Origin: an uncultured Collinsella sp.
GTDB lineage: Bacteria > Actinomycetota > Coriobacteriia > Coriobacteriales > Coriobacteriaceae
DNA length: 8,452 nt
NCBI GenBank assembly: GCA_902482615.1
Contig: CABTAA010000061.1
Coordinates: 1 to 8,452, forward strand
Direction: 5' to 3'
The notes beneath the pieces are model-generated. The model did no database searches. It saw nothing but the letters and a program-made list of their open reading frames with translations, and had not been told where the DNA came from. Shown in pieces: positions 1-5,932 of this stretch (positions are counted from its first letter, which is position 1; each line of letters begins with the position of its first letter). Made by a program: the position numbers and the translations under genes.

Positions 1-740
1 CCGGCGAGCCCGCCATCGTTAGCTTTAACGGCGGCACCAAGGACAACGCCATCAACCGTGAGTGCAAGGCTGTTCTGGTCTACGCCGACCACGCTGCCGC
101 CGAGGCCGCGGCCCAGATCGCAAAGGGCATCATCGCCGACGTCACCGCCGAGCTTGAGGTCTTCGACCCCGGCTTTACCTGCACGGTTGAGATTGCCGAC
201 GGCGCCGAGGTCGAGGCCATGGACGAGAAGTCCGCACTTGCCCTTATTCGCGCTCTGCGTCTTGCCCCCAACGGTGTGATCCGCCGCAACGTCGCCACCG
301 ACGGCTCCGTCGAGGTTTCCTCCAACATCGGCGTGGTTGCCACCTCTGACGACCAGGTCAAGATCATGCTGTCCCCGCGCTCCTCGATCACCTCGCTGCA
401 GAACGAGTTCAAGGACCGTCTGCAGACGCTGGCCGATGTCCTGGGCTTCGACGCCAAGTTTGAGTTTGAGTATCCCGGCTGGAGCTATGCCGAGCATTCG
501 CCGGTCCGCGAAGTCTTTGTCGAGAGCTATCGAGAGCTCTTTGGCTCCGAGCTGCGCATCGAGTCCATTCACGCCGGCCTTGAGTGCGGCCTGTTTGCCG
601 AGGCCCTGCACGGCCTGGACGCCATCGCCGTGGGTCCGACGCTCTCCGATGTCCACACCCCGGACGAGAGCATGGAGCTCGCTTCTGCCGAGCGCTTCTA
701 CGAGCTGCTCATCGACGTCCTCAAGCGCCTTGCCGCGTAA
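1..740 (+). CDS. pepD: Aminoacyl-histidine dipeptidase (PepD), C-terminal part
   Basis: This is the 3' part of a cytosolic M20-family metallodipeptidase that cleaves Xaa-His dipeptides such as carnosine. The frame is open from base 3 to the TAA at 738-740, about 245 residues; the start and the N-terminal metal-binding half lie outside the window. Seen directly: the lid-domain motif GGTKDNAINRE near the left edge, then HAGLECGLF at about 568-594 and GPTLSDVHTPDE at about 634-669. These match the PepD signatures HAGLECG and GPxxxxxHxPDE, whose His and Glu residues belong to the metal and active-site region of the M20 catalytic domain. The order of lid domain followed by the last catalytic segment is normal for the family. 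The only ATG-started stretch here (219) is internal and not the true start. Codon use matches the disA operon genes. Family assignment is firm; exact dipeptide preference is inferred from the family. Confidence 0.93.
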   Translation, partial: GEPAIVSFNGGTKDNAINRECKAVLVYADHAAAEAAAQIAKGIIADVTAELEVFDPGFTCTVEIADGAEVEAMDEKSALALIRALRLAPNGVIRRNVATDGSVEVSSNIGVVATSDDQVKIMLSPRSSITSLQNEFKDRLQTLADVLGFDAKFEFEYPGWSYAEHSPVREVFVESYRELFGSELRIESIHAGLECGLFAEALHGLDAIAVGPTLSDVHTPDESMELASAERFYELLIDVLKRLAA

Positions 741-795
741 AGGTTGCGCTAGCAGCAGTCCGAGTCACGTGCTAGTGGATTGCAAATGACATTAC

Positions 796-842
796 GAGAG
801 GGGGCATTCGAGCGTTTGCGACGGGTGCCCCCCCTCTTTTGT
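796..842 (+). terminator. Rho-independent terminator after pepD
   Basis: An arm GAGAGGGGGCA (796-806) can pair with TGCCCCCCCTCTTTT (826-840); the two extra C residues would bulge. A run of four T follows at once, about 55 bases after the pepD stop. Read on the minus strand the same hairpin lacks a T-run, so it is a poorer terminator for hipA, whose stop is at 868. No other clear terminator for hipA is visible. Confidence 0.75.
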
Positions 843-867
843 TTGATAATTGCGAAATTACGGTCAC

Positions 868-2172
868 CTAGTCCATTTCTGCCCTGATGAGGTCGAGGGT
901 GCGCTGGCAGTTTTCGCGGACGGGGCCGAGCATATGCTCGCGCAGGTCCGCCATGCCGGGCAGGTCGGCGTATTCGTCCATGACCTCTTCCATGCAAATG
1001 GGTACCTCGTAGGCGAGGTCCATCATGGTCGCAAAGCAAAACTTCTCGGATAGCCCGGCATCGGTAAGCGCCGCCTCCAGCGCGGGATCGCCCATACCGT
1101 GGTATCGGCGGATAGCGCCTGGACCGATTCGCCCCACACGATTTTCGCCGCCAACGCTCATGGCGAGGCGCGCTTTTCGCCGCATACGTTCGTATGCTAA
1201 GCCCGATGCGACATCGTACATGGGTGCGAGCGCCGCGTTTGTGCCTTTGCCTAGGATGAGCGAGTAGTTTTTAGCGTGTGCGTCAGGCGCTCCGATAATG
1301 GCGTTATAGAACAACATATAGGTAAAAAGCACAAGATTCATGTGGTGGGGGACTGTGTTAATCAGTCGTTCTTGGATGTCTCGTGTAGTTGGTCCTCCGT
1401 CGGCGGTGTATTTCTGGGTTGGCAATACACCGAGTGCCTGGCAAAAGTCCTCCTGATGCAGCCTTTCGATATTTCCGCTGCTATTGACCATTCTGTCGTA
1501 CCGTTCAACGACGAGCGCAGCTTCGTCTTCAAATGTGCAATAGGAGACGTTGGCAGTTGGAATGCCAACACGCCGAGCTGTTTTCATGCAGACGAATTCG
1601 TTTAAGGCCTGATGTTTGAACCCAACGACACCATTTTTGAAGATATGGGTAGTGGGGGATGACCCTAGACATTCGCACCATTGTCCATCATGCCAAGCTA
1701 GTGCAAATTTGCCTTGGTTGCCGCCCAGGGACCAGCTTTCGTTGGAGCCCATCCATGTCTCTCTTTCGTCATCGCGAATTGCTTTGAGCTTGTGAGCGAT
1801 TTGAGAATTGGTAAGCGGGCGGTATGCTGAGACCCTGCCGTGGGCGGCATCTAATTGATCGGCTCGACAAAACTGAACGGCCCCCGCGCAGTCAAGACCG
1901 ATATGGCACAAGAGGGCGACGGGGTTGTTGGATGCAACGTCATGCTCGGCGGCAATAGCGCGACGCTGCTCTTGGCTGTCGGGCAAAAGGCCAAATAGGA
2001 ACGGACGGACGATGTTATGGCCATATGTGCGATTGGAAAGCGGCATTGTTAACGATAGCGGTGCTCCGCGATAGGTTGGGGCGTATACAAAGCTGCAGAG
2101 TCCATGCTCGTCTTGCCGGAGAGTGCCGGCGATTTCGCCACAAATGAGGGTCGCAAGCTCCATTTCTGCCAT
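868..2172 (-). CDS. hipA: HipA-family serine/threonine kinase toxin
   Basis: A 434-residue, full-length HipA-like kinase, the toxin half of a type II toxin-antitoxin pair. Seen: an N-terminal HipA domain (about 5-105) with PLSLTMPLS, FLFGLLPD and LDCAGAVQF. A Gly-rich ATP loop follows, SLGGNQGKFAL at 148-158; S148 aligns with the E. coli autophosphorylation site S150 and K155 with the loop lysine. Further on are VVERYDR (221-227), RLHQEDFCQALG (237-248), the catalytic DAHAKN (D298, N302) and the metal-binding MYDV (D320). Every residue I would expect for kinase activity is present, so it is probably active. E. coli HipA phosphorylates glutamyl-tRNA synthetase GltX and blocks translation; whether that target applies here is unknown. 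The ATG abuts the TAA of hipB with no gap, which implies one transcript and translational coupling. An AAGG about 12 bases upstream is a weak ribosome site. The gene looks less GC-rich than its flanks (27/60 in 1321-1380). Confidence 0.94.
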   Translation of the reverse strand: MAEMELATLICGEIAGTLRQDEHGLCSFVYAPTYRGAPLSLTMPLSNRTYGHNIVRPFLFGLLPDSQEQRRAIAAEHDVASNNPVALLCHIGLDCAGAVQFCRADQLDAAHGRVSAYRPLTNSQIAHKLKAIRDDERETWMGSNESWSLGGNQGKFALAWHDGQWCECLGSSPTTHIFKNGVVGFKHQALNEFVCMKTARRVGIPTANVSYCTFEDEAALVVERYDRMVNSSGNIERLHQEDFCQALGVLPTQKYTADGGPTTRDIQERLINTVPHHMNLVLFTYMLFYNAIIGAPDAHAKNYSLILGKGTNAALAPMYDVASGLAYERMRRKARLAMSVGGENRVGRIGPGAIRRYHGMGDPALEAALTDAGLSEKFCFATMMDLAYEVPICMEEVMDEYADLPGMADLREHMLGPVRENCQRTLDLIRAEMD

Positions 2173-2604
2173 TTATTTCACAACCTTACAGCCAAAGGAG
2201 AGGTCTGAAGTGCCGGAAAGGCCTTGCTCGGCTGCGATTTGGGCCAGCAAGGCACCATAGAAAGCTGGCGTTCCTTGTCGAGCGGGTCGTCTGCCTACGC
2301 TTGGCTTTGGCAGGGCATTCGAGTTCGCGATAGGGAGGTCCGCTATCGTCATCGGATGTTCGGAGGGCGATGCGATGGAGTCGTTATCGCTTTGCGCAAA
2401 GAGACCTATGCCGAGTGCGTTAAAGACGGTCAACAGCTTGTCGAGCCGAATGCCCGTGGCATCTCCCAGCTCGAGCGATGCGAGCAGGCGCTCCGAAACA
2501 CCGGCCTTATTAGCGAGGGCGGCACGGGTGAGACCCTGAGCCTCGCGTGCCTGGCGCACGTAGATGCCAGCTTGGCGCGGTGTGGTGATGGGAAGGGTAT
2601 CCAC
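2173..2604 (-). CDS. hipB: HipB-type antitoxin, XRE-family DNA-binding protein
   Basis: A 143-residue protein directly upstream of hipA on the same strand. Residues about 10-70 form an XRE/Cro helix-turn-helix: RQAREAQGLTRAALANKAGV, then SERLLASLELGD and LDKLLTVFNALGI. This is the usual HipB fold, which binds DNA as a dimer and neutralises HipA. Residues 71-143 are a longer, Ser/Pro/Ala-rich tail ending in FGCKVVK. E. coli HipB is only about 88 residues, so the tail is an extension that might contact HipA or be a degradation tag (inference). The start is GTG at 2604-2602. It is preceded by AGGAG (complement of 2611-2615) with a 6-base spacer, and an in-frame TAG four codons upstream rules out an earlier start. 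The promoter region carries three palindromic boxes that are the obvious autoregulatory sites. Confidence 0.9.
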   Translation of the reverse strand: MDTLPITTPRQAGIYVRQAREAQGLTRAALANKAGVSERLLASLELGDATGIRLDKLLTVFNALGIGLFAQSDNDSIASPSEHPMTIADLPIANSNALPKPSVGRRPARQGTPAFYGALLAQIAAEQGLSGTSDLSFGCKVVK

Positions 2605-2618
2605 GGCGATCTCCTAAC

Positions 2619-2688
2619 GTGCAGACTTTTGCATCATAGTATGACATGCAAAAGTCTGCATGAAAAGGCCTCATGCAAAACTCTGCAT
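2619..2688 (-). promoter_or_regulatory. hipBA control region with three 27-bp-spaced palindromic boxes
   Basis: Three 16-bp boxes of the form ATGCA-N6-TGCAT lie at 2619-2634 (first base G instead of A), 2646-2661 and 2673-2688. Their starts are exactly 27 bp apart, with 11-bp gaps. Box 1 is the reverse complement of box 2 over 15 bases. Box 3 repeats box 2 with one change in the core (AAAGTC to AAACTC). On the minus strand TATGAT (complement of 2633-2638) is a good -10 candidate lying between boxes 1 and 2; no strong -35 is seen (TGCAGA or ATGCAG at normal spacing). Box 1 ends three bases before the hipB ribosome site. E. coli HipB binds several TATCC-N8-GGATA palindromes in its own promoter, so an analogous role is likely here with a different sequence. 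Confidence 0.8.
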
Positions 2689-2695
2689 GAGGCCT
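2663..2695 (-). terminator. Terminator hairpin downstream of mntP, containing box 3
   Basis: A perfect 12-bp stem, AGGCCTCATGCA (2666-2677) with TGCATGAGGCCT (2684-2695), encloses a six-base loop. On the minus strand four T follow (complement of 2663-2666). It lies 30 bases past the mntP stop and upstream of hipB, so it fits a Rho-independent terminator for mntP with a short T-run. The inner half of the stem is HipB-type box 3. Confidence 0.65.
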
Positions 2696-2724
2696 CATCC
2701 GGACGTTTAGTTTTGAAGGGTGTT

Positions 2725-3303
2725 TTACAGCGCCAAAATCCCCAGATGCTCCAGCAAAATCTTGAGGCCGATGAGGACGAGCACGACGCCACCCACGATG
2801 GTGGCGGGCTTTTCGTAGCGCGCGCCAAAGGTGTGGCCGATCGCTACGCCGGCAACGGAGAAGACAAAGGTCGTGATGCCAATGAGCGACACGGCGGGAA
2901 CGATATCGACCGAGAGCGCGGCAAACGAGATGCCCACGGCAAGCGCGTCAATCGAGGTGGCGATGGCAAGGATTAGATATTCGCCCAGGTCGATCTTTTC
3001 GGCATCCTTGCCGTCGCCTTCGTTCTCGTCCTCAGTAAAGGCTTCCCACAGCATCTTGCCGCCGATAAAGGCGAGCAGGATAAAGGCGATCCAGTGGTCG
3101 ATGGGGCTGATGATGCCCATGAATTGACTGCCGAGCGCCCATCCGATTACGGGCATGCCGGCCTGAAAGCCGCCAAAGAACAAGCCGAGCACCACGGCAA
3201 CTTTAAGGTTGAGCTTCTTCATGCCAAGACCCTTGCAGATGGAAACGGCAAAGGCGTCCATCGAAAGGCCAACGGCGAGCAACACGAGCTCTGCGAGTCC
3301 CAT
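2725..3303 (-). CDS. mntP: Manganese efflux pump MntP
   Basis: A 192-residue integral membrane protein (E. coli MntP has 188) that exports Mn2+ across the cytoplasmic membrane. It reads as six hydrophobic segments in two repeats of three, split by an acidic cytoplasmic loop EDENEGDGKD at 91-100. Conserved acidic motifs stand in the first helix of each repeat: LSMDAFAVSICKGL with D16, and TSIDALAVGISFA with D119. They correspond to the aspartates needed for transport in E. coli MntP. The start is ATG at 3303-3301. It begins exactly at the family's usual MGLAELVLLA-type N-terminus and has AGGGAG eight bases upstream. The same frame is open farther upstream, but that part overlaps the riboswitch and is not protein-like. 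It is monocistronic, with a riboswitch in front and a hairpin terminator behind, so expression should rise with cellular Mn2+. Confidence 0.94.
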   Translation of the reverse strand: MGLAELVLLAVGLSMDAFAVSICKGLGMKKLNLKVAVVLGLFFGGFQAGMPVIGWALGSQFMGIISPIDHWIAFILLAFIGGKMLWEAFTEDENEGDGKDAEKIDLGEYLILAIATSIDALAVGISFAALSVDIVPAVSLIGITTFVFSVAGVAIGHTFGARYEKPATIVGGVVLVLIGLKILLEHLGILAL

Positions 3304-3356
3304 AGTCTGGCTCCCTCTCTGCGGGCGGGCCCGCGTGTACCTCTTGGGGGAGTAAC

Positions 3357-3401
3357 AAAAAAGACCCGTGGCGTACGCGTTGCGCGCACAGCCACGAGTC
3401 T
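3357..3401 (-). terminator. Riboswitch expression-platform terminator
   Basis: On the minus strand AGACTCGTGGC (3401-3391) pairs with GCCACGGGTCT (3372-3362), giving 11 bp with one U-G wobble, followed by six T (3362-3357). The loop can extend the stem through GTGCGCG and CGCGTAC. The upstream arm contains the 3' strand of aptamer helix P1, so terminator and aptamer exclude each other. This is the off state of mntP when Mn2+ is low. The ribosome site and ATG of mntP lie about 55 bases downstream. Confidence 0.85.
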
Positions 3402-3495
3402 CGTTCATTAAGGCAAGCCAGGCCGCATCGGCCAGTGTGTTGACTTGCCGCGCCACCGGAGGCGAACCCGATCACGCGACTACTCCCTCATTTAT
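3391..3495 (-). promoter_or_regulatory. yybP-ykoY (Mn2+) riboswitch aptamer, mntP leader
   Basis: Read on the minus strand, the leader opens with ATGAGGGAGTAG (3491-3480) and a GTCAACAC segment (about 3444-3437). A GC-rich hairpin GGCCGATGCGGCC lies at about 3434-3422, and AACGAGACTCGTGGC at about 3405-3391. The pairs GGGAGTAG plus GTCAACA, and the 3' CGAGAC, match the two conserved metal-binding loops of the yybP-ykoY family (in the Lactococcus RNA: GGGGAGUAG and CAAGACC). P1 can form between AUGAG (3491-3487) and CUCGU (3398-3394). The location before mntP is the classic one for this riboswitch. CUCGU is also part of the following terminator, so Mn2+-bound aptamer should prevent termination and turn mntP on. 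The promoter must lie upstream of about 3495; I could not fix it with confidence. Confidence 0.85.
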
Positions 3496-3498
3496 GCG

Positions 3499-3576
3499 AA
3501 TCCCGATGCTACCACACAAGCAGCTCATTTGGGTTGGGCTCTCAGCTGTGTTCGCTCATTCTGTAAGCATCGGATT
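3499..3576. repeat. Interrupted inverted repeat in the mntP/disA divergent region
   Basis: AATCCCGATGCTAC (3499-3512) and GTAAGCATCGGATT (3563-3576) are near reverse complements, differing by two single-base indels across 14-base arms, with 50 bases between. They lie in the 346-base non-coding stretch 3304-3649 between the divergent mntP and disA genes. That stretch otherwise holds the riboswitch, its terminator and the disA ribosome site. The arms could be operator half-sites or chance; nothing else in 3577-3636 was recognisable and no convincing disA promoter was found. Confidence 0.4.
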
Positions 3577-3649
3577 TCGTGGCTGCTGCGGGGACAAACC
3601 GTGAGAAACTATTTAGCGTTTATGGAGCGTACACGATGGGAGCGATGCC

Positions 3650-4717
3650 TTGGATAAGAACGAGCTGCAAAAGCGTATGGAACAGGCTATTCGCCTGACT
3701 GCCCCCGGCCAGCCGATCCGCACCGCCCTCGACATGATCATTGCCGGTCACCTGGGCGCCCTTATCTGCGTCGGCGACACCGAAAACGTGCTCGCTGCCG
3801 GTAACGACGGCTTCCCGCTCAACATTTCGTTTACTTCGAACCGTCTGTTCGAGCTCTCCAAGATGGACGGTGCCATCGTCATCGACGGCGACCTCACCCA
3901 GATCCTGCGCGCCAACTTCCACCTCAATCCCGATCCCTCGCTTGCCACGAGCGAGACGGGCATGCGCCACCGCACCGCCGCTCGCATGTCGGTGCTCACC
4001 GACGCCATCGTGATCTCGGTTTCGGCTCGTCGTGCCGTCGTCAACGTGTACGTCCACGGTAAGAGCTACGAGATTCAGCCTGTCACCACCATCATGAGCT
4101 CGGTCAACCAGCTCGTTGCCACGCTCCAGACCACCCGTCAGTCGCTCGATCGCTCCCTGCTGCGCCTGACGGCCCTCGAGCTCGACGACTACGTTACGCT
4201 CGCCGACATTACCGGTATTTTCTCGAGCTTTGAGATCATGCAGCAGGCAAAGACTGAGCTTAAGGATTGCATTGTCAAGCTGGGCAACCAGGGCAAGCTT
4301 GTGCAGATGCAGCTCGAGCAGCTCGCGGGCTCCAGCATGGATACCGAGTACGACCTGATGATCCGCGACTATGCGAGCGATTCCTCCGAGGCAAACGCCG
4401 AGAAGATCCGCGCCGAGCTGAGCCGCATGACGCCTAAGGACCTGTCTGACCCGCAGCACGTGGCGGCAGTTCTGGGCTATGACGACCTGGACGAGGATTC
4501 CGTCATGACGCCGCTGGGCCTGCGCACGCTTTCGCGCGTGTCCGTCGTGCGCGACGGCGTGGCCGAGAAGATCGTCGACGAGTATGGCTCGCTACAGGAG
4601 CTCATGGATGACATCAGCGAGGATCCGGAGCGCTTGGGCGACTTTGGCGTTAACAACCCTGCCATTCTTGCGGACTCCCTGTACCGCATGAAGGGCACCA
4701 AACAGGGGAACGCATAA
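3650..4717 (+). CDS. disA: DNA integrity scanning protein DisA, diadenylate cyclase
   Basis: A 355-residue enzyme (family about 355-360) that makes the second messenger c-di-AMP from two ATP while scanning DNA for damage or branched structures. Seen: an N-terminal DAC domain (about 1-145) with the DGA motif at 73-75 and RHRTA at 106-110, both needed for catalysis. A helical linker follows, with LDRSLLRLTALELDDYVTLAD. The C-terminal helix-hairpin-helix DNA-binding region is at about 290-350, with LRTLSRVSVVRDGVAEKI. The start is TTG at 3650: GGGAG (3638-3642) lies seven bases before it, and MDKNELQKRM matches a normal DisA N-terminus, while no in-frame ATG fits. It is the first gene of a run disA-ispD-ispF-cysS. 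Its TAA shares a base with the ispD ATG (4715-4719), so translation is coupled. Many relatives carry radA just before disA; here mntP diverges instead. Confidence 0.96.
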   Translation: MDKNELQKRMEQAIRLTAPGQPIRTALDMIIAGHLGALICVGDTENVLAAGNDGFPLNISFTSNRLFELSKMDGAIVIDGDLTQILRANFHLNPDPSLATSETGMRHRTAARMSVLTDAIVISVSARRAVVNVYVHGKSYEIQPVTTIMSSVNQLVATLQTTRQSLDRSLLRLTALELDDYVTLADITGIFSSFEIMQQAKTELKDCIVKLGNQGKLVQMQLEQLAGSSMDTEYDLMIRDYASDSSEANAEKIRAELSRMTPKDLSDPQHVAAVLGYDDLDEDSVMTPLGLRTLSRVSVVRDGVAEKIVDEYGSLQELMDDISEDPERLGDFGVNNPAILADSLYRMKGTKQGNA

Positions 4718-5445
4718 TGGCGCCCGTATGCGCCGTGGTCGTTGCCGGCGTCAGCGGCCAGCGCTTTGGAAATCCCGGCGGCAAGCAGCTCGTCAATGTA
4801 GCGGGCCGTCCGCTTATGAGCTGGTCCATCCGCGCGTTTGACCGTAGCGACAAGGTCGGCCACATCGTCGTGGTTTGCCCTGCCGAGCGTCGTGCCGAGA
4901 TGCGCCGCCTGGCCATCGACCCGTTTGACTATGACACGCCCATCAGCTTTGCCGATGCCGGCGATACCCGTCAGGATTCCACCCGTGCCGGCGTGCATGC
5001 GGTTCCGGCGGGCTTTGAATACGTCGCCATTCACGATGGCGCTCGTCCGCTCATTACGACCGAGGCCATCGACCACGCTATCGACGTGCTCGTGAGCGAC
5101 CGTGCTCTCGACGGTGTCGTGTGTGGTCAGCCCGCGATCGACACGCTCAAGATCGTCGATGGCGACAACATCGTCGAGACGCCGCCGCGTGAGCTCTACT
5201 GGGCAGCGCAGACGCCGCAGATCTTTAGCGTCGATGCTATGAAGCGCGCCCACGCTGCAGCCATTGCTGAGGGCTTTATCGGCACCGATGATTCGTCGCT
5301 GGTCGAGCGCATGGGTGGGCGCGTCCGCTGCGTCCAGAGCCCGCGCGATAACCTTAAGGTGACGGTGCCCGAGGACCTGCGTCCCGTAACCGCGATTCTG
5401 CTTGGCCGCATGGCCGAGGGAGAGGACCTTCCCCATGTTCAGTAA
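4717..5445 (+). CDS. ispD: 2-C-methyl-D-erythritol 4-phosphate cytidylyltransferase
   Basis: A 242-residue cytosolic enzyme of the MEP isoprenoid pathway; it joins CTP and methylerythritol 4-phosphate to give CDP-ME. Seen: the nucleotide-binding N-terminus VVVAGVSGQRFGNPGGKQL (8-25, with R16 and K23), GDTRQDSTRAG (82-92), HDGARPL (106-112), TPQIF (166-170), TDDSSLVE (190-197) and NLKVTVPEDL (212-221, K214). All lie in the order and spacing usual for IspD. The glycine loop reads AGVSGQR rather than the commoner AAGxGxR, a mild variant that should still bind CTP phosphates. The start ATG overlaps the disA stop by one base, and the 3' end overlaps ispF by 11 bases. TarI-like ribitol cytidylyltransferases look similar, but the adjacent ispF makes IspD much more likely. 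Confidence 0.95.
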   Translation: MAPVCAVVVAGVSGQRFGNPGGKQLVNVAGRPLMSWSIRAFDRSDKVGHIVVVCPAERRAEMRRLAIDPFDYDTPISFADAGDTRQDSTRAGVHAVPAGFEYVAIHDGARPLITTEAIDHAIDVLVSDRALDGVVCGQPAIDTLKIVDGDNIVETPPRELYWAAQTPQIFSVDAMKRAHAAAIAEGFIGTDDSSLVERMGGRVRCVQSPRDNLKVTVPEDLRPVTAILLGRMAEGEDLPHVQ

Positions 5446-5929
5446 CCTGCGCATTGGCCATGGCTACGACGTTCACCGTCTGGTGGAGGGGCGTCGATGT
5501 ATCATCGGCGGTGTCGACATTCCCTACGAGCGCGGCCTGCTGGGCCACTCGGATGCCGATGTGCTCGCGCACGCCTTGGCCGACGCTATTCTGGGCGCCT
5601 GCCGCGGGGGAGACATCGGCAAGCTATTCCCCGATACCGACCCCGCCTATGAGGGTGCCGATTCGATGGTGCTGCTCGCTCGCGTGATGGACTATGCGCG
5701 CGAGCTGGGCTTCGAGTTTGTCGATGCCGATTGCACCATTGCCTGTCAGCAACCCAAGATCACCCCGCACCGCGATGCCATGCGCGCCAACCTTGCCCAT
5801 GCCCTGGGCGTTGACGTCGAAAACGTGGGCGTCGCCGCCACTACGACCGAAAAGCTCGGTTGGGAAGGCCAGGGCGAGGGAATTGGCGCCTGGGCCGTCT
5901 GCCTGCTACAGAAAACCGTTAAGGAGTAA
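5435..5929 (+). CDS. ispF: 2-C-methyl-D-erythritol 2,4-cyclodiphosphate synthase
   Basis: A 164-residue enzyme (family about 157-165) that works as a trimer and cyclises CDP-ME 2-phosphate to MEcPP with loss of CMP, two steps after IspD. Seen: GHGYDVHRL with zinc ligands D12 and H14, GHSDADVLAHAL with third ligand H46, GDIGKLFPDTDP (59-70), QQPKITPHRDAMR (105-117), and the C-terminal TTTEKLGWEGQGEGIGA (136-152) that closes the active site. All family signatures are present. The ATG at 5435 is chosen because it starts just before the conserved IGHGYDVH and has a GAGGGAGAGG purine run (5416-5425) upstream. An in-frame TTG at 5402 would add 11 non-conserved residues. It lies inside the disA operon, overlapping ispD by 11 bases and ending three bases before the cysS ATG. 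Confidence 0.96.
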   Translation: MFSNLRIGHGYDVHRLVEGRRCIIGGVDIPYERGLLGHSDADVLAHALADAILGACRGGDIGKLFPDTDPAYEGADSMVLLARVMDYARELGFEFVDADCTIACQQPKITPHRDAMRANLAHALGVDVENVGVAATTTEKLGWEGQGEGIGAWAVCLLQKTVKE

Positions 5930-5932
5930 CGA

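Noticed and set aside
796..842. Bidirectional terminator shared by pepD and hipA
   Set aside because: Only the plus-strand reading has a T-run after the stem; the minus-strand side reads into CGTAATG.
2619..2695. The repeated ATGCAAAA-type boxes as a CRISPR array or mobile-element end
   Set aside because: The units are 16-bp palindromes with constant 11-bp gaps, only three copies, and located at an antitoxin promoter; no cas gene, transposase or target-site duplication is visible.
2224..2976. 250-codon plus-strand frame across hipB, the operator region and mntP
   Set aside because: It runs through two genes and a regulatory region on the other strand, has no ribosome site, and its product resembles no protein I know.
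3304..3456. N-terminal extension of MntP by 51 residues
   Set aside because: The extension overlaps the riboswitch terminator and is not membrane-like; ATG at 3303 has a good ribosome site and gives the normal family N-terminus.
3620..5454. Long open frames on the minus strand opposite disA and ispD (279 and 325 codons)
   Set aside because: They are antisense shadows of well-conserved genes in GC-rich DNA; their translations are His/Arg/Val/Asp-rich and show no family motif.
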